NCBI RefSeq assembly: GCF_013155275.1 | Contig: NZ_JABJXS010000006.1 | Location: 124,001 to 188,000 of the forward strand | DNA: 64,000 bases | Direction of reading: 5' to 3' | From: Brenneria sp. hezel4-2-4 | GTDB taxonomy: Bacteria; Pseudomonadota; Gammaproteobacteria; Enterobacterales; Enterobacteriaceae | Part shown: positions 1 to 13,956 of the stretch, piece after piece | Layout: each line of letters starts with the position of its first letter | Numbering within the stretch: position 1 is the first letter of the stretch | The notes under the pieces: generated by a model | What the model was told of the DNA's origin: nothing | What the model saw: the letters and a program-made list of their open reading frames with translations, nothing else | The model's database searches: none | Made by a program: the position numbers and the translations under genes

Positions 1-88
1 TAAACACTGGCGCAACGCTGACGAGTGATATAGTCTCTGACCGTTTGTCGGCATGATGCCTCTGATGACGGAACACCTGATACCGCGT

Positions 89-2443
89 ATGAAAAAAAGT
101 TTCCCAACCCTGCTGGCCACCCTGATTTGGTCGGCGCTATACAGTCAGCAATCGCTGGCCGATCTCGCCGAACAGTGCATGCTGGGTGTACCTACGTACA
201 ACAGGCCGCTGGTGACAGGCGATCCCGATCAATTGCCGGTACATATTCAGGCCGACAAGAGCGAAGCCAGCTATCCTGACAGCGCCCGATTCACCGGCAA
301 CGTTAATATCGAGCAAGGCAATAGCGTGCTGACCGCCGAGCAGGTGGAGCTTAACCAGATTGAATCCGCCACTCAGGGCGCGCCCACACGAACGATTACC
401 GCCACAGGCAATGTGCATTACGATGATAATCAGGTCATTCTGAAAGGCCCGAAAGCCTGGTCGAACCTCAACACCAAAGATACCGACGTGTATCAAGGCG
501 ACTATCAGATGGTTGGTCGCCAGGGGCGCGGCGCAGCCGACAAAATGAAAATGCGCGACGGTAATCGCTACACCATTTTGGAAAACGGCACCTTTACCTC
601 CTGCCTGCCGGGAGATAATAGCTGGAGCGTCGTCGGTTCGGAAGTCATTCAAGACCGCGAAGAGCAGGTCGCTGAAATCTGGAACGCACGTTTCAAGATC
701 GGCAACGTCCCCGTTTTCTACAGCCCTTACCTGCAATTGCCCATTGGCGACAAGCGACGTTCAGGCTTCCTGATCCCCAATGCCAAATACAGCAGCAGCA
801 ACGGTTTTGAGTTACTCACGCCATACTACTGGAATATCGCGCCGAATTTTGACGCCACCATCACGCCGCATTTGCAAACCCAACGCGGCGTGCAGTGGCA
901 AAACGAATTCCGTTATCTGACCACGCCCGGCACCGGCACGATCCAGCTCGACTGGCTCCCCAGCGACAGCCAATACGCCAAAGACGTACCGCAGGATGAT
1001 AACAATACCCGGTGGTTATTCTACTGGGGACACAGCGGCGTGATGGATCAAGTCTGGCGCTTCAACGCCGACTACACCAAAGTCAGTGATTCACGCTATT
1101 TCACCGATTTGGACTCGGAATACGGTTCAACCACCGATGGTTACGTCACCCAAAAATTCAGCGTGGGTTATGCAAACCAAAACTGGAATACCACGCTGTC
1201 CACCAAACAATTCCAGGTATTCTCCACCGCCAACAGCCGGGATGTCTACCGTGCGGAACCTCAGCTCGATATCAACTATTATCAGAACGATATCGGCCCG
1301 CTGGATATGCATCTTTATGGTCAGGCGGTAAAATTCACCAACGTTAACGAAAATCGGCCGGAAGCCACGCGTCTGCATATCGAACCGGCATTGAGTCTGC
1401 CGCTGTCCAACCGCTGGGGCAGCCTGAACAGCGAAGCCAAGCTGCTGGCGACGCATTATCAACAGGGAAATCTCGATCGCTACCGCGCAGACCCGACGGT
1501 CAGCGACAGCTCGAAGAATAATCTGAAAGACTCGGTAAACCGGGTCATGCCGCAATACAAGATCGACGGAAAAATGGTGTTCGAGCGCGAGATGGACTGG
1601 TCGCAAGGGTATACCCAAACGCTGGAGCCGCGCGCGCAGTACCTGTATGTGCCTTATCGCAACCAAAGCAGCATCCATACTTACGATTCAACGCTGTTGC
1701 AGGCCGACTACTCCGGGCTATTCCGCGACCGCAGCTATGGCGGGCTGGATCGCATTGCTTCCGCCAACCAACTGGCGACAGGGGTAACGTCGCGTATTTA
1801 TGATGACGCGCTGGTTGAACGTTTTAATGCCTCTGTAGGTCAAATCTATTACTTTGATCGTCCGCGCACCGGCGATAGCAATATGTTGCTCGATCAAAGC
1901 GATGATAACGGCAGCATGGTATGGGCCGGCGACACCTACTTGAAGGTCGACGACAACTGGGGCGTGCGCGGAGGATTGCAGTACGATGCCCGTCTCAACG
2001 AAGTTGCGCTGGGCGATGCGGTGCTGGAATACCGCAAAGACGCCGAACGTCTGGTACAATTGAACTACCGTTTTGCCAGCCCGGAATATATTCAGGCCAT
2101 GTTGCCGAACGTGCAGAATCCCGGCTTCCAACAGGGTATTTCACAGGTCGGCATCACGGCAAGCTGGCCGATTGTTGATCGTTGGGCCGTCGTCGGCGCC
2201 TACTACTATGACACCAAAGCCAATCAGCCCGCCAGCCAGTTGATTGGCGTGCAATACAACACCTGCTGCTGGGCCGCCAGCATCGGTTATGAACGTAAGA
2301 TCACCGATTGGGAAAACGGCAGCAGCGTATATGACAATAAAGTGTCGTTTAATATTGAATTACGTGGTTTAAGCAATAATTACAGTCTGGGCTCCGAAAA
2401 AATGCTGCGTTCAGGTATTTTGCCTTACCAGCGCGCGTTCTGA
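89..2443 (+). CDS. lptD: LPS-assembly outer-membrane protein LptD
   Basis: LptD is the outer-membrane beta-barrel that, plugged by LptE, inserts lipopolysaccharide into the outer leaflet. The 784-residue product starts at an ATG followed by a lysine-rich signal peptide (MKKSFPTLL..., cleavage expected after SLA near residue 24). An in-frame ATG 36 bases upstream would place 12 extra residues before the signal and is less likely. The N-terminal periplasmic OstA/LptA-like part is followed by the long barrel domain. The four cysteines that form the two long-range disulfides in E. coli LptD are present here at about residues 30, 172, 726 and 727 (adjacent CC pair near the C terminus). It is first in a run of co-directional genes with surA, whose product chaperones LptD folding. 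The divergent neighbour lies outside the window. Confidence 0.97.
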   Translation: MKKSFPTLLATLIWSALYSQQSLADLAEQCMLGVPTYNRPLVTGDPDQLPVHIQADKSEASYPDSARFTGNVNIEQGNSVLTAEQVELNQIESATQGAPTRTITATGNVHYDDNQVILKGPKAWSNLNTKDTDVYQGDYQMVGRQGRGAADKMKMRDGNRYTILENGTFTSCLPGDNSWSVVGSEVIQDREEQVAEIWNARFKIGNVPVFYSPYLQLPIGDKRRSGFLIPNAKYSSSNGFELLTPYYWNIAPNFDATITPHLQTQRGVQWQNEFRYLTTPGTGTIQLDWLPSDSQYAKDVPQDDNNTRWLFYWGHSGVMDQVWRFNADYTKVSDSRYFTDLDSEYGSTTDGYVTQKFSVGYANQNWNTTLSTKQFQVFSTANSRDVYRAEPQLDINYYQNDIGPLDMHLYGQAVKFTNVNENRPEATRLHIEPALSLPLSNRWGSLNSEAKLLATHYQQGNLDRYRADPTVSDSSKNNLKDSVNRVMPQYKIDGKMVFEREMDWSQGYTQTLEPRAQYLYVPYRNQSSIHTYDSTLLQADYSGLFRDRSYGGLDRIASANQLATGVTSRIYDDALVERFNASVGQIYYFDRPRTGDSNMLLDQSDDNGSMVWAGDTYLKVDDNWGVRGGLQYDARLNEVALGDAVLEYRKDAERLVQLNYRFASPEYIQAMLPNVQNPGFQQGISQVGITASWPIVDRWAVVGAYYYDTKANQPASQLIGVQYNTCCWAASIGYERKITDWENGSSVYDNKVSFNIELRGLSNNYSLGSEKMLRSGILPYQRAF

Positions 2444-2535
2444 CCTAGCGTACGGAATGCAGCAACCAATGCGGCAGACAGACTGTGTCAATGAAACTTC
2501 TAACCCGCCTTGCGGATGAGATAAATGGGAAAGGT

Positions 2536-3831
2536 ATGAACAACTGGAGAACGCTTATTCTCGGATTGGCACTGAGTGCTCCTGCCGTATTCGCAGCGCC
2601 GCAGGTGGTTGATAAAGTCGCAGCCGTGGTAGATAACAGCGTCGTACTGGATAGTGATGTAAACGGCCTTTTGCAGTCGGTTAAATTGAACGCTCAACAG
2701 GCAGGTCAGCAATTGCCGGATGACGCCACGTTACGTCATCAGATTATCGATCGTCTGATTATGGATAACATTATCCTGCAAATGGCGCAAAAAATGGGCA
2801 TCCAGGTAACGGATGAACAATTGAATCAGGCTATTGCCAATATCGCCGCTCAGAACCGTATCTCGCTCGATCAGTTAAGAAGTCAGTTGGCTTATGAAGG
2901 CCTTGACTACAACACCTACCGCAACCAGATTCGCAAAGAGATGCTGATCGCCGAGGTTCGCAACAACGAAGTACGCCGCCGCGTCAGCGTACTGCCTCAG
3001 GAAGTCGAGGCGCTGGCAAAACAGATTGCCAACCAGACCGGTGAAAACGACGAACTGAATTTAAGCCATATCCTTATTCCCTTGCCGGAAAACCCAAGCC
3101 AGCAGCAGGTTGACGAGGCCGAAAATCTGGCGAACTCGCTGGTGAAACAAATCAACGAAGGCGCTGATTTCGGCAAACTGGCCATCACCTATTCCGCCGA
3201 CCCGCAGGCATTGCAAGGGGGGCAAATGGGATGGGGCAAATTGCAGGAGATCCCGACCCTGTTTGCTGAAAGGCTGACTCAGTCCCATAAAGGACAGATC
3301 GTCGGCCCTATCCGTTCCGGCGTCGGTTTTCATATTCTGCGCGTCAACGATATTCGCGGCGGCGACAAAACCGTATCCGTCACCGAAACCCACGCCCGTC
3401 ATATTCTTCTGAAGCCTTCCGTGGTGATGACGGACAGTCAGGCGCGAGCCAAACTGGAAGAGGTTTCGCAGCAGATCAAGAGCGGCGCGTCGGATTTCGC
3501 GGCGCAGGCCAAACAGCTGTCGCAGGATCCCGGTTCAGCCAATCAGGGCGGCGATCTGGGTTGGGCTTCCCCTGACATGTACGATCCGGCCTTCCGCGAC
3601 GCGCTGTTGAAACTGAAAAAAGGCGAAATCAGTCAACCGATCCACTCCGCTTTCGGCTGGCATTTGATTCAGTTGCTGGATACCCGTCAGGTTGATAAAA
3701 CCGACGCCGCGCAGAAAGAACAAGCATACCGTATGCTGTTCAACCGGAAATTCGCCGAAGAAGCGCAAACCTGGATGCAGGAACAGCGGGCGGCGGCTTA
3801 CGTCAAAATCGTCAATGGCGCGGATAATTAA
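2536..3831 (+). CDS. surA: periplasmic chaperone / peptidyl-prolyl isomerase SurA
   Basis: SurA is the main periplasmic chaperone for outer-membrane proteins, delivering them to the Bam complex. The 431-residue product begins with a signal peptide ([20 protein letters not shown], cleaved before APQVV). A longer in-frame start 51 bases upstream was rejected because it would bury the signal sequence; a GGGAAAGG stretch just before the chosen ATG fits a ribosome site. The N-terminal chaperone domain (roughly residues 21-170) is followed by two parvulin domains at about 175-275 and 284-385, each with the typical SHILI/RHILL opening and GxxGWGxxQE or GGDLGWASP segments, and then a C-terminal helix. 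The stop codon overlaps the pdxA start by one base, indicating coupled translation. Confidence 0.97.
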   Translation: MNNWRTLILGLALSAPAVFAAPQVVDKVAAVVDNSVVLDSDVNGLLQSVKLNAQQAGQQLPDDATLRHQIIDRLIMDNIILQMAQKMGIQVTDEQLNQAIANIAAQNRISLDQLRSQLAYEGLDYNTYRNQIRKEMLIAEVRNNEVRRRVSVLPQEVEALAKQIANQTGENDELNLSHILIPLPENPSQQQVDEAENLANSLVKQINEGADFGKLAITYSADPQALQGGQMGWGKLQEIPTLFAERLTQSHKGQIVGPIRSGVGFHILRVNDIRGGDKTVSVTETHARHILLKPSVVMTDSQARAKLEEVSQQIKSGASDFAAQAKQLSQDPGSANQGGDLGWASPDMYDPAFRDALLKLKKGEISQPIHSAFGWHLIQLLDTRQVDKTDAAQKEQAYRMLFNRKFAEEAQTWMQEQRAAAYVKIVNGADN

Positions 3832-4832
3832 TGCAAACGGAAAACGGTACGCAGCGTGTCGCGATCACGCCCGGCGAACCGGCCGGGATCGGTCCCGACC
3901 TGCTGATTGCGCTGGCGCAGCAGTCATGGCCGGTTGAACTGGTGGTTTGCGCCGATCCCGACCTGCTGATGAGCCGGGCGCTGCAACTCCGTTTACCGCT
4001 GACGTTGCAAAACTACCAGCCAGCGCTGCCCGCTCAGCCGCAACGGGCCGGCACCTTAACGGTGCTGCCGCTCGCCACGGCGGCGACCGTGGTGGCGGGC
4101 CGACTGAACGTCAGCAACAGCGCCTATGTGGTTAATACGCTGGCGCGGGCTTGCGATGGCTGTCTGAGCGGCGAATTTGCCGCGCTGATCACCGGCCCGG
4201 TACACAAAGGCATCATTAACGATGCCGGCGTTCCGTTCAGCGGACATACCGAATTTTTCGCCGATCGCAGCCACTGCAAACGCGTGGTCATGATGCTGGC
4301 GACGGAAGAATTACGGGTGGCGTTAGCCACCACGCATCTACCGCTTTCTGACGTTTCAGCGGCGATAACCCGCAATAGTCTGCATGAGGTCATCACGATT
4401 CTGCATCGCGATCTCCAGACCAAGTTCGGTATCGAACGGCCGCAAATTTATGTTTGCGGTTTAAATCCCCACGCCGGTGAAGGCGGCCATATGGGCCGTG
4501 AAGAGCTGGATACCATCATCCCCGCGCTGGATGAACTGCGTCAGCAAGGCATCGCCCTTATTGGTCCGCTGCCCGCCGATACGCTGTTCCAACCGAAATA
4601 TCTGCAACATGCGGATGCGGTGCTGGCGATGTATCACGATCAGGGCCTGCCGGTTCTGAAATATCAGGGATTTGGCCGGGCGGTGAACATCACGCTGGGA
4701 TTGCCCTTTATCCGAACCTCGGTCGACCACGGCACGGCATTAGAGCTGGCCGCCACCGGCGGCGCCGATCCCGGCAGTTTTACTACGGCATTGAATCTTG
4801 CCATTAAAATGACAACACACCTTAATGAATAA
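3831..4832 (+). CDS. pdxA: 4-hydroxythreonine-4-phosphate dehydrogenase PdxA
   Basis: PdxA oxidises 4-phosphohydroxy-L-threonine in pyridoxal 5'-phosphate synthesis. The protein has 333 residues, close to the usual length of about 329. The three metal-binding histidines of the family are visible at about residues 169 ([11 protein letters not shown]), 214 ([12 protein letters not shown]) and 269 ([12 protein letters not shown]). The start codon overlaps the surA stop (TAATG) and its end overlaps the rsmA start by 8 bases, so it is translated inside the operon as in E. coli. The CTVERT-like glycine-rich start [12 protein letters not shown] is intact. Confidence 0.97.
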   Translation: MQTENGTQRVAITPGEPAGIGPDLLIALAQQSWPVELVVCADPDLLMSRALQLRLPLTLQNYQPALPAQPQRAGTLTVLPLATAATVVAGRLNVSNSAYVVNTLARACDGCLSGEFAALITGPVHKGIINDAGVPFSGHTEFFADRSHCKRVVMMLATEELRVALATTHLPLSDVSAAITRNSLHEVITILHRDLQTKFGIERPQIYVCGLNPHAGEGGHMGREELDTIIPALDELRQQGIALIGPLPADTLFQPKYLQHADAVLAMYHDQGLPVLKYQGFGRAVNITLGLPFIRTSVDHGTALELAATGGADPGSFTTALNLAIKMTTHLNE

Positions 4833-5643
4833 TCGAGTACACCAGGGTCACTTCGCCCGTAAGCGCTTTGGGCAAAACTTTTTAAGCGATCATTTCGTGA
4901 TCGATAGCATCGTTTCGGCCATTCATCCGCAGCCCGGACAGGCTATCGTGGAGATCGGCCCCGGACTGGGGGCGCTGACCGCGCCAGTCGGCGAACGCAT
5001 GGATCGCTTTACCGTGATCGAGCTGGATCGCGATCTGGCCGCACGGCTGGAAACGCATCCCACGCTGAAAGATAAGCTGACTATTATTCAGCAGGACGCC
5101 ATGACGGTGGATTTCTCGGCGTTGGCCGAGCAGGCCGGGCAATCTCTGCGGGTCTTTGGTAATCTGCCCTATAATATTTCAACACCGCTGATGTTCCACT
5201 TGTTCAGCTATACTCATGCTATCCGCGACATGCACTTTATGTTGCAAAAAGAAGTGGTTAACCGTCTGGTTGCCGGCCCCGACAGTAAAGCCTACGGCCG
5301 CTTGAGCGTGATGGCTCAGTATTACTGTCAGGTGATCCCGGTGCTGGAAGTACCGCCAACGGCGTTTAAACCGGCGCCGAAAGTCGATTCCGCCGTTGTC
5401 CGTCTGGTTCCTCACGCCCAGGTTCCGTATCCGGTGAATGACATCCGTATATTAAGCCGGATTACCACCGAAGCGTTCAATCAGCGTCGTAAGACGCTTC
5501 GCAACAGTTTGGGTAATCTCTTTACCCTGGAACAGCTGGCTGAACTGGGGATCGACGCAGGCTGCCGGGCTGAAAATGTGACGGTTGAGCAATACTGCCG
5601 GTTGGCGAACTGGCTGACCGAGCATCCTACAGCACAGGAATAA
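4825..5643 (+). CDS. rsmA: 16S rRNA dimethyladenosine transferase RsmA (KsgA)
   Basis: RsmA dimethylates two adjacent adenosines near the 3' end of 16S rRNA (A1518 and A1519 in E. coli numbering), a late 30S assembly checkpoint. The 272-residue product has the family opening [10 protein letters not shown], the S-adenosylmethionine loop [11 protein letters not shown], and the catalytic NLPYNIS motif at about residue 113. The C-terminal helical domain contains the RRKTLRNSL segment. It starts within the last codons of pdxA and is followed after 14 bases by apaG. Confidence 0.97.
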   Translation: MNNRVHQGHFARKRFGQNFLSDHFVIDSIVSAIHPQPGQAIVEIGPGLGALTAPVGERMDRFTVIELDRDLAARLETHPTLKDKLTIIQQDAMTVDFSALAEQAGQSLRVFGNLPYNISTPLMFHLFSYTHAIRDMHFMLQKEVVNRLVAGPDSKAYGRLSVMAQYYCQVIPVLEVPPTAFKPAPKVDSAVVRLVPHAQVPYPVNDIRILSRITTEAFNQRRKTLRNSLGNLFTLEQLAELGIDAGCRAENVTVEQYCRLANWLTEHPTAQE

Positions 5644-5657
5644 CTGGAGTTGTCGTG

Positions 5658-6035
5658 ATGATTAATGCGCCCCGTGTTTGTGTACAGGTTCAGAGTTTCT
5701 ACGTCGAGTCTCAGTCACAGCCTGATGACGAGCGTTTCGTATTCGCTTATACGATCACTGTCCGCAACCTGGGGCGGCATGAAGTGCAACTCCTGGGGCG
5801 TTACTGGCTGATTACCAATGCTAACGGACGTCAGACGGAAGTGCAGGGAGAAGGCGTCGTCGGAGAACAGCCGCTGATCCAGCCCGGAAGTGAATTTCAG
5901 TACACCAGCGGCACCGTATTGGAAACCCCGTTAGGCACGATGGAAGGGCATTACCAGATGGTCGATCATCAGGGAAATGCTTTTCAGGTCAGTATTCCCG
6001 TATTCCGCCTGGCAATCCCCTCACTGATACATTAA
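5658..6035 (+). CDS. apaG: ApaG/CorD family protein
   Basis: ApaG is a small fibronectin-type beta-sandwich protein of incompletely known function (CorD; linked to Co2+/Mg2+ tolerance in Salmonella). The chosen start gives 125 residues beginning [14 protein letters not shown], matching the family length. A tandem ATG three bases upstream is equally accessible, so the start is uncertain by one codon. The conserved core [14 protein letters not shown] and [13 protein letters not shown] is intact. It lies between rsmA and apaH, with only 2 bases before apaH, so it is almost certainly cotranscribed. Confidence 0.95.
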   Translation: MINAPRVCVQVQSFYVESQSQPDDERFVFAYTITVRNLGRHEVQLLGRYWLITNANGRQTEVQGEGVVGEQPLIQPGSEFQYTSGTVLETPLGTMEGHYQMVDHQGNAFQVSIPVFRLAIPSLIH

Positions 6036-6037
6036 CT

Positions 6038-6874
6038 ATGTCTACTTATTTAATTGGCGATGTTCACGGCTGTTTAGTTGAACTCAAGGCGCTATTGGCG
6101 CAGGTTTCCTTTAATCCCGAGCAAGACACCGTGTGGCTGACCGGCGATCTGGTGGCCCGCGGGCCGGATTCGCTTCAGGTGCTGCGTTTTGTCCGCTCTC
6201 TCGGCGCATCCGTGCGAATGGTGTTAGGTAATCACGATCTGCATTTGCTGGCGGTTTATGCCGGGATCGGCCGTAACAAGCCCAAAGATCGCCTTAATGA
6301 CTTACTGAACGCCCCCGATGTGGATGATCTGATCAACTGGCTGCGCCGTCAGCCGCTTTTACAGGTTGATGACCATCTGAAGCTGGTGATGGCGCATGCC
6401 GGCATTACGCCGCAGTGGGATCTGGAAACGGCAAAAATGTGCGCCCGGGAGGTCGAATCCATTCTGGCCAGTGATAGCTATCCGCTGTTTCTCGATACGA
6501 TGTACGGCGACATGCCGAATCACTGGAGCCCCGAACTCAGCGGACTTCCCCGTTTACGTTTCAGCACCAACGTCTTTACGCGTATGCGCTACTGCTTCTC
6601 CGGCGGCCAGTTGGATATGATCTGCAAGGAGCCGCCGACTCAGGCGCCGTCATTGCTGAAACCGTGGTTCGAATTACCGAGTCAGATCACCGACGAATAC
6701 GCCATTGCCTTCGGACATTGGGCGTCGCTGGACGGACAAGGCACGCCGGAGAATATCTACGCATTGGATACCGGCTGCTGCTGGGGCGGGAAACTGACCA
6801 TGCTGCGGTGGGACGACAAACGCTACTTCACGCAAAAATCCCTTTCGCGGGTTGATAAAGGTAAAACCGGGTAA
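6038..6874 (+). CDS. apaH: bis(5'-nucleosyl)-tetraphosphatase, symmetrical ApaH
   Basis: ApaH splits diadenosine tetraphosphate symmetrically into two ADP and also decaps Np4-capped RNA in E. coli. The protein has 278 residues and carries the metallophosphatase signature blocks GDVHGC (residues 7-12), [10 protein letters not shown] and GNHDLH, followed by the later histidines in MAHAGI and FGHWAS. It is last in the lptD-apaH run and faces folA. A short hairpin separates the two convergent genes. Confidence 0.96.
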   Translation: MSTYLIGDVHGCLVELKALLAQVSFNPEQDTVWLTGDLVARGPDSLQVLRFVRSLGASVRMVLGNHDLHLLAVYAGIGRNKPKDRLNDLLNAPDVDDLINWLRRQPLLQVDDHLKLVMAHAGITPQWDLETAKMCAREVESILASDSYPLFLDTMYGDMPNHWSPELSGLPRLRFSTNVFTRMRYCFSGGQLDMICKEPPTQAPSLLKPWFELPSQITDEYAIAFGHWASLDGQGTPENIYALDTGCCWGGKLTMLRWDDKRYFTQKSLSRVDKGKTG

Positions 6875-6891
6875 TCCATTTCAAGCATGGC

Positions 6892-6917
6892 AAGGCGCAG
6901 TATTTACACTGCGCCTT
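6892..6917. terminator. convergent hairpin between apaH and folA
   Basis: A perfect 10-base inverted repeat (AAGGCGCAGT / ACTGCGCCTT) encloses a 6-base loop. It sits 17 bases after the apaH stop and 12 bases beyond the folA stop. There is no long T tract on either side, so it may terminate both operons only moderately well. Confidence 0.6.
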
Positions 6918-6929
6918 AGACCAAAGACG

Positions 6930-7412
6930 CTAATTTCTTTCCAGAATTTCAAAGCAATAGCTATGCGAGTTACGGTCATCCGCATCATGAAACTCGCTGA
7001 AAGTGGACGACCACTCATCAGGCTCATAATCCGGGAAATGCGTATCGCCTTCAACTTCCGCATCTATGTGGGTCAGATACAAACGGTCGGCCTTGGGCAA
7101 CATCTGCTGGTAAATGCTCCCCCCGCCAATCACCATCACTTCTTCCACATCGCCGGCGGCGGCCAACGCATCCTCCAGTGAGGAAACCCAGGTAACGCGG
7201 TCATCATCACCGGGGTGACTGCTGACGACAATATTAAGCCTGCCCGGCAATGGCTGACCGATAGAGCGAAAAGTGTTACGCCCCATGACGATCGGTTTAT
7301 TTAATGTATTTCGTTTAAACCACGCCAAATCCGCCGGTAAATGCCACGGCATGGCATTCTCCATGCCGATAACCCGATCCACAGCCAATGCGGCAATCAA
7401 ACTAATAACCAT
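6930..7412 (-). CDS. folA: dihydrofolate reductase (type I, chromosomal)
   Basis: FolA reduces dihydrofolate to tetrahydrofolate with NADPH and is the trimethoprim target. The 160-residue sequence is a full-length enterobacterial DHFR. It carries [20 protein letters not shown], including the Met20 loop, the catalytic aspartate in LPADLAW (residue 28 here because of one extra N-terminal residue), and the NADPH-binding blocks [11 protein letters not shown] and [12 protein letters not shown]. It is transcribed toward apaH, as in E. coli. Nothing suggests a resistance-type or acquired DHFR. Confidence 0.97.
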   Translation of the reverse strand: MVISLIAALAVDRVIGMENAMPWHLPADLAWFKRNTLNKPIVMGRNTFRSIGQPLPGRLNIVVSSHPGDDDRVTWVSSLEDALAAAGDVEEVMVIGGGSIYQQMLPKADRLYLTHIDAEVEGDTHFPDYEPDEWSSTFSEFHDADDRNSHSYCFEILERN

Positions 7413-7505
7413 GGTGAAACCCTGTAGGCCATAAAATTGCTGACACTATACGGAAAGGCCCTGCGTGCGTCGATATAGATACCTCTTATAGAAGAATATT
7501 TACCA

Positions 7506-7976
7506 TCACACGCTGGGGCGCTTACGATACAGCCATAATCCCGGCAGCGACAGACCGATGGATAACGCCCCGACAATAAAGCTGGCCTTCAGGAAATTGG
7601 TCACCATGACGCTCATCAATTCTTCGCTATAGCCAAGATGAGAAATTTCCACCACGGAAATCATCGCCGTATAGGCCGAAATCCCCGGGAACATGGGAAT
7701 AACCGCCGCAACGGTAAACACTTTGGGATGCGCCAATAGCCAGCGCGACCAGCGAATACCGAGGATCCCGATGGTGATCGCCGCCAGAAACGAAGCCCAT
7801 TCGATATTCAAACCAAAATGCATCGTGATGAACCGCACGCCATGTCCCAGCGCCCCCAACGCGGCGCAATAGCGCAGCGCTCTGACCGGAACGTTGAATA
7901 CCATTGCAAACCCTAACGCCGGCACGGCCGCCAATGCCATATCCTGTAACAGCGCCCACAGCAGATTCAAGCCCAT
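7506..7976 (-). CDS. yjjB: YjjB subunit of the YjjPB exporter
   Basis: This is a small integral membrane protein of 156 residues with about four to five hydrophobic segments, matching the C-terminal half of ThrE-type exporters (DUF3815). It pairs with YjjP, reported in E. coli to export succinate. Family databases often call it a threonine/serine exporter. The start [13 protein letters not shown] is chosen because it gives the family length and overlaps the end of yjjP by 10 bases, implying coupled translation. The pair lies next to folA here, whereas in E. coli yjjPB maps elsewhere. Confidence 0.9.
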   Translation of the reverse strand: MGLNLLWALLQDMALAAVPALGFAMVFNVPVRALRYCAALGALGHGVRFITMHFGLNIEWASFLAAITIGILGIRWSRWLLAHPKVFTVAAVIPMFPGISAYTAMISVVEISHLGYSEELMSVMVTNFLKASFIVGALSIGLSLPGLWLYRKRPSV

Positions 7977-8743
7977 CCGCGTAACCCCCACAGCGCCAGC
8001 GCCATCACGATGCCGATACAGGTCGCCAGCGTCAGCAGGCTGGCGACCGTCCAACGAGCCAGCCCGGTATTAACATGCCCTTTAAACATATCGGCCACCG
8101 CGTTAATCAGCGGAAAACCGGGAACCAGCAACAGCACACTGGCCGCCATCGCCACGGTTGAAGTCTGCTGAAAAACAGACAGCTTCATTAATATCCCCGA
8201 GGCCGACGTCGCCACGAATGCGGTAATACAAAAGTTAATCAAGGGATTAAGGTGGCGAGCGGTAAGCACCTGCCGGACATACATCGCCAGCCCACTGGCA
8301 AGCATCGTCACGATAAAGGCGTCCCACCCTCCCCCATTCAACCGGCTGAAGCAGCCGCAGGACAGCGCCACGATGGAAACCATCAGCCAGCGCGGATAGC
8401 GCAGCGGCTTGATGTGGGCAAAACGTTTTTTCACGCCGGCCACATCCAGCAGTTTATGTTCCGCCATAATCACCGCGTGCTGCACCTCGGTAACCACATG
8501 CATATTGATGCCGCGATCGACATTCTTACGCGTGGATGTCAGGCAATGTCCCTGCATGATCGTGGTCAGGACAATGGCATTCGCCGAGATTGAACTCTCA
8601 ACGCTGTCAGCCCCCAATGCCACGCCAAGCCTGGAAGACAACTGTTCAACAACCATACTTTCCGCGCCATGCTGTAACAGCAAAAGCGCACACTGAATAC
8701 ACAGCCGGGTAATCTCCCTTTGCTGCGTTGTTTCACTGACCAT
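7967..8743 (-). CDS. yjjP: YjjP subunit of the YjjPB exporter (ThrE family)
   Basis: The 258-residue protein has a cytosolic N-terminal region with the family block [17 protein letters not shown], followed by about five membrane spans ending in [10 protein letters not shown]. This is the N-terminal half of a ThrE-like carrier (DUF1212). With YjjB it reconstitutes a full exporter, probably of succinate or small amino acids in the inner membrane. The segment [20 protein letters not shown] is highly characteristic. It is transcribed with yjjB. Confidence 0.93.
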   Translation of the reverse strand: MVSETTQQREITRLCIQCALLLLQHGAESMVVEQLSSRLGVALGADSVESSISANAIVLTTIMQGHCLTSTRKNVDRGINMHVVTEVQHAVIMAEHKLLDVAGVKKRFAHIKPLRYPRWLMVSIVALSCGCFSRLNGGGWDAFIVTMLASGLAMYVRQVLTARHLNPLINFCITAFVATSASGILMKLSVFQQTSTVAMAASVLLLVPGFPLINAVADMFKGHVNTGLARWTVASLLTLATCIGIVMALALWGLRGWA

Positions 8744-8903
8744 GTTTTATCCCGACCCTGCCATGGAAAATAACAGTAAATAAAGCAAGGAGACTTGTTA
8801 ACATATTGCAGGCCAATAGCCAATATAGGTGATGCGAATTAATGACTCTGGCGCTATTATTTTAGCGGTTTTGTATTTCTCTTTTCTCAACCTGGAACAC
8901 ATC

Positions 8904-9518
8904 ATGTTCGAAACGTCGCTGTTTGTCGCCACCATTGCCACGCTGGGAATGCTTTCCCCCGGCCCTGATTTTTTTCTGGTCATCAAAAATGCAGCGCGCT
9001 ACCCACGAGTCGCCGCGTTGATGACGGCATTGGGGGTGATTTGCGGCGTTGCTACTCATATGGCGTATTGTGTCGCCGGGCTGGCCGTGGTGATTACCAC
9101 CACGCCGTGGTTGTTCAATTTGCTGAAATACGCCGGGGCCGCTTATCTGATATGGGTGGGGATCCAGGCGCTGCTGTCGCGCGGTGAAAGCAAAATGGAT
9201 GTTGCTGATTTGGCTCCGCAAGGCGTCAGCCTGAAAAAAGCGTTTTTGCAAGGCTATTTATGCAATCTGCTTAACCCCAAAGCGACCTTGTTCTTCCTTG
9301 CCGTCTTCACTCAGGTGCTGAGTATCGACTCCGGCATCGGCGAGAAGTTGTGGTATGCGATGATTATCTGGGTGCTGTCTGTCATCTGGTGGCCGCTGCT
9401 GGTGGTGCTTTTCCAAAGCGGCCCGGTACGTCGTGGTCTGCAAAAAGCGCAAAAACGGGTGGATAAACTGCTGGGAACCGTTTTGATTGCGCTGGGCATC
9501 AAGGTGGCGCTGGGATAA
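8904..9518 (+). CDS. LysE/RhtB-family amino-acid exporter
   Basis: The 204-residue membrane protein has about six hydrophobic spans. The family signature is near the N terminus (GMLSPGPDFFLVIKNAAR), and a second conserved block, GYLCNLLNPKATLFFL, lies mid-protein. LysE/RhtB proteins export amino acids such as lysine, threonine or homoserine lactone. The substrate cannot be read from sequence. The start ATG is preceded by a GGAA stretch; an upstream in-frame ATG would add 25 residues unlike the family. It stands alone between divergent yjjP and the convergent dehydrogenase gene. Confidence 0.88.
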   Translation: MFETSLFVATIATLGMLSPGPDFFLVIKNAARYPRVAALMTALGVICGVATHMAYCVAGLAVVITTTPWLFNLLKYAGAAYLIWVGIQALLSRGESKMDVADLAPQGVSLKKAFLQGYLCNLLNPKATLFFLAVFTQVLSIDSGIGEKLWYAMIIWVLSVIWWPLLVVLFQSGPVRRGLQKAQKRVDKLLGTVLIALGIKVALG

Positions 9519-9526
9519 CCGGTTTC

Positions 9527-9555
9527 AGGGCCCGCCAGGCGGGCCTTGCGTTTTG
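9527..9555. terminator. hairpin after the LysE-family gene
   Basis: The GC-rich inverted repeat GGCCCGCC / GGCGGGCC around a single central base (about 9529-9545) is followed by TTGCGTTTT on the plus strand. It fits an intrinsic terminator for the upstream exporter and also lies at the 3' end of the convergent dehydrogenase gene. Confidence 0.65.
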
Positions 9556-9556
9556 G

Positions 9557-10489
9557 TTAAACCGTCCCGGTTCCGCCATCTGAACACCATACCTGTCCCG
9601 AGGTAAAGCTGCTCTCCGCCGATGCCAGCGTCACATACAAAGGCGCGATCTCCACCGGCTGGCCGGGGCGGCCCATCGGCGCATCCGCGGCAAACTCCAT
9701 GACTTTATCCATCGGCTGCCCGCCGCTCGGCTGTAACGGCGTCCAATAAGGCCCCGGCGCCACCGCGTTAACCCGGATGCCTTTGCTCGCAACCTGCTGG
9801 GCGAGTGCTTTGGTAAAGGCAACATTACAGGCTTTGGTCTGGGCGTAATCCAGCAGGATCGCGCTGGGCTTGAATGCCTGTACCGATGAAGTATTAATAA
9901 TCACCGAACCCGCCTTTAAATGGGCCATCGCCGCTTTCGAGATCCAAAATGGCGCATACACATTGGTTTTAAACGTCGCGTCAAAGGCTTCCGTCGAAAG
10001 ATCGTCAATGGACTCAACATACCGCTGCCGACCCGCGTTGTTCACCAGAATATCCAGCCCACCCAGCTTTTCAGCCGCTTCCTTAACCAGATGCTTACAG
10101 AAATCCTCGGTGCGAATATCGCCCGGGATCGCCACCGCAATACGCCCTTCGGCACGGATCAGCGCAATGACTTCCTTTGCATCCGATTCCTCTTCCGGCA
10201 GATAATTAATCGCCACATCGGCCCCTTCTCTGGCATAAGCGATGGCAACAGCGCGCCCGATCCCCGAATCGCCCCCGGTGATCAGCGCTTTACGACCATT
10301 TAACCGCCCGCTGCCCCGATAACTTTTTTCGCCATGATCGGGAATGGGTTTCATTTTGCTGGCAAGTCCCGGCGGGTTCTGCGGCTGGCTTTCAAAAGGG
10401 GGGCGCGGATAGGCCTGCGCCGGGTTTTTTCCCGTCAGTGATGATAATGCGTCGTTGGTTAAGTTCGGATCCTGCTGGTTAGCACTCAT
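9557..10489 (-). CDS. short-chain dehydrogenase/reductase, YghA-like
   Basis: The 310-residue SDR enzyme has an N-terminal extension of about 60 residues rich in proline and glutamine before the Rossmann fold. This is typical of the YghA/general-stress SDR subgroup. Cofactor motif TGGDSGIG lies at about residues 71-78, NNAG at about 150, and the catalytic Ser of INTSSVQAF and YxxxK of YAQTKACN at Tyr215/Lys219. The ATG start is favoured because AGAGG lies 5 bases upstream; a GTG two codons earlier would overlap that ribosome site. Such proteins reduce aldehydes or ketones with NAD(P)H. The substrate is unknown. Confidence 0.9.
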   Translation of the reverse strand: MSANQQDPNLTNDALSSLTGKNPAQAYPRPPFESQPQNPPGLASKMKPIPDHGEKSYRGSGRLNGRKALITGGDSGIGRAVAIAYAREGADVAINYLPEEESDAKEVIALIRAEGRIAVAIPGDIRTEDFCKHLVKEAAEKLGGLDILVNNAGRQRYVESIDDLSTEAFDATFKTNVYAPFWISKAAMAHLKAGSVIINTSSVQAFKPSAILLDYAQTKACNVAFTKALAQQVASKGIRVNAVAPGPYWTPLQPSGGQPMDKVMEFAADAPMGRPGQPVEIAPLYVTLASAESSFTSGQVWCSDGGTGTV

Positions 10490-10658
10490 ACTCACCTCTT
10501 ATATTGCTAAAAATATTGTTTACGGCATAAAACTTCAAACAATATCCATAAGGATAGACGATTATCCGGGGTTGTTTATAAAGGCCGATGAATCCGAGCC
10601 TAAAGGAACGGGAAGTGGAGGATTTCAGGGGAAAATATTATTTGAGGCGGAGCTTTCG

Positions 10659-10698
10659 CTAAAGAAAAGTAAAGCCAGCGTTCATCACGAACGCTGGC
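10659..10698 (-). terminator. carB intrinsic terminator
   Basis: Read on the minus strand, GCCAGCGTTC and GAACGCTGGC form a 10-bp stem with a 5-base loop, followed by a T-rich stretch (TTTACTTTTCTTT). It begins 20 bases beyond the carB stop codon. Confidence 0.85.
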
Positions 10699-10717
10699 AC
10701 GCTGTGTTGTGGCCGGA

Positions 10718-13942
<3,225 letters not shown>

Positions 13943-13956
13943 TTTCTCGCTCCTGA

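Noticed and set aside
12-40. GCAACGC then TCTGA with about 17 bases between, resembling a sigma E promoter before lptD.
   Set aside because: The -35 part matches only about 4 of 7 consensus positions and the upstream region is cut off by the window edge, so it cannot be supported.
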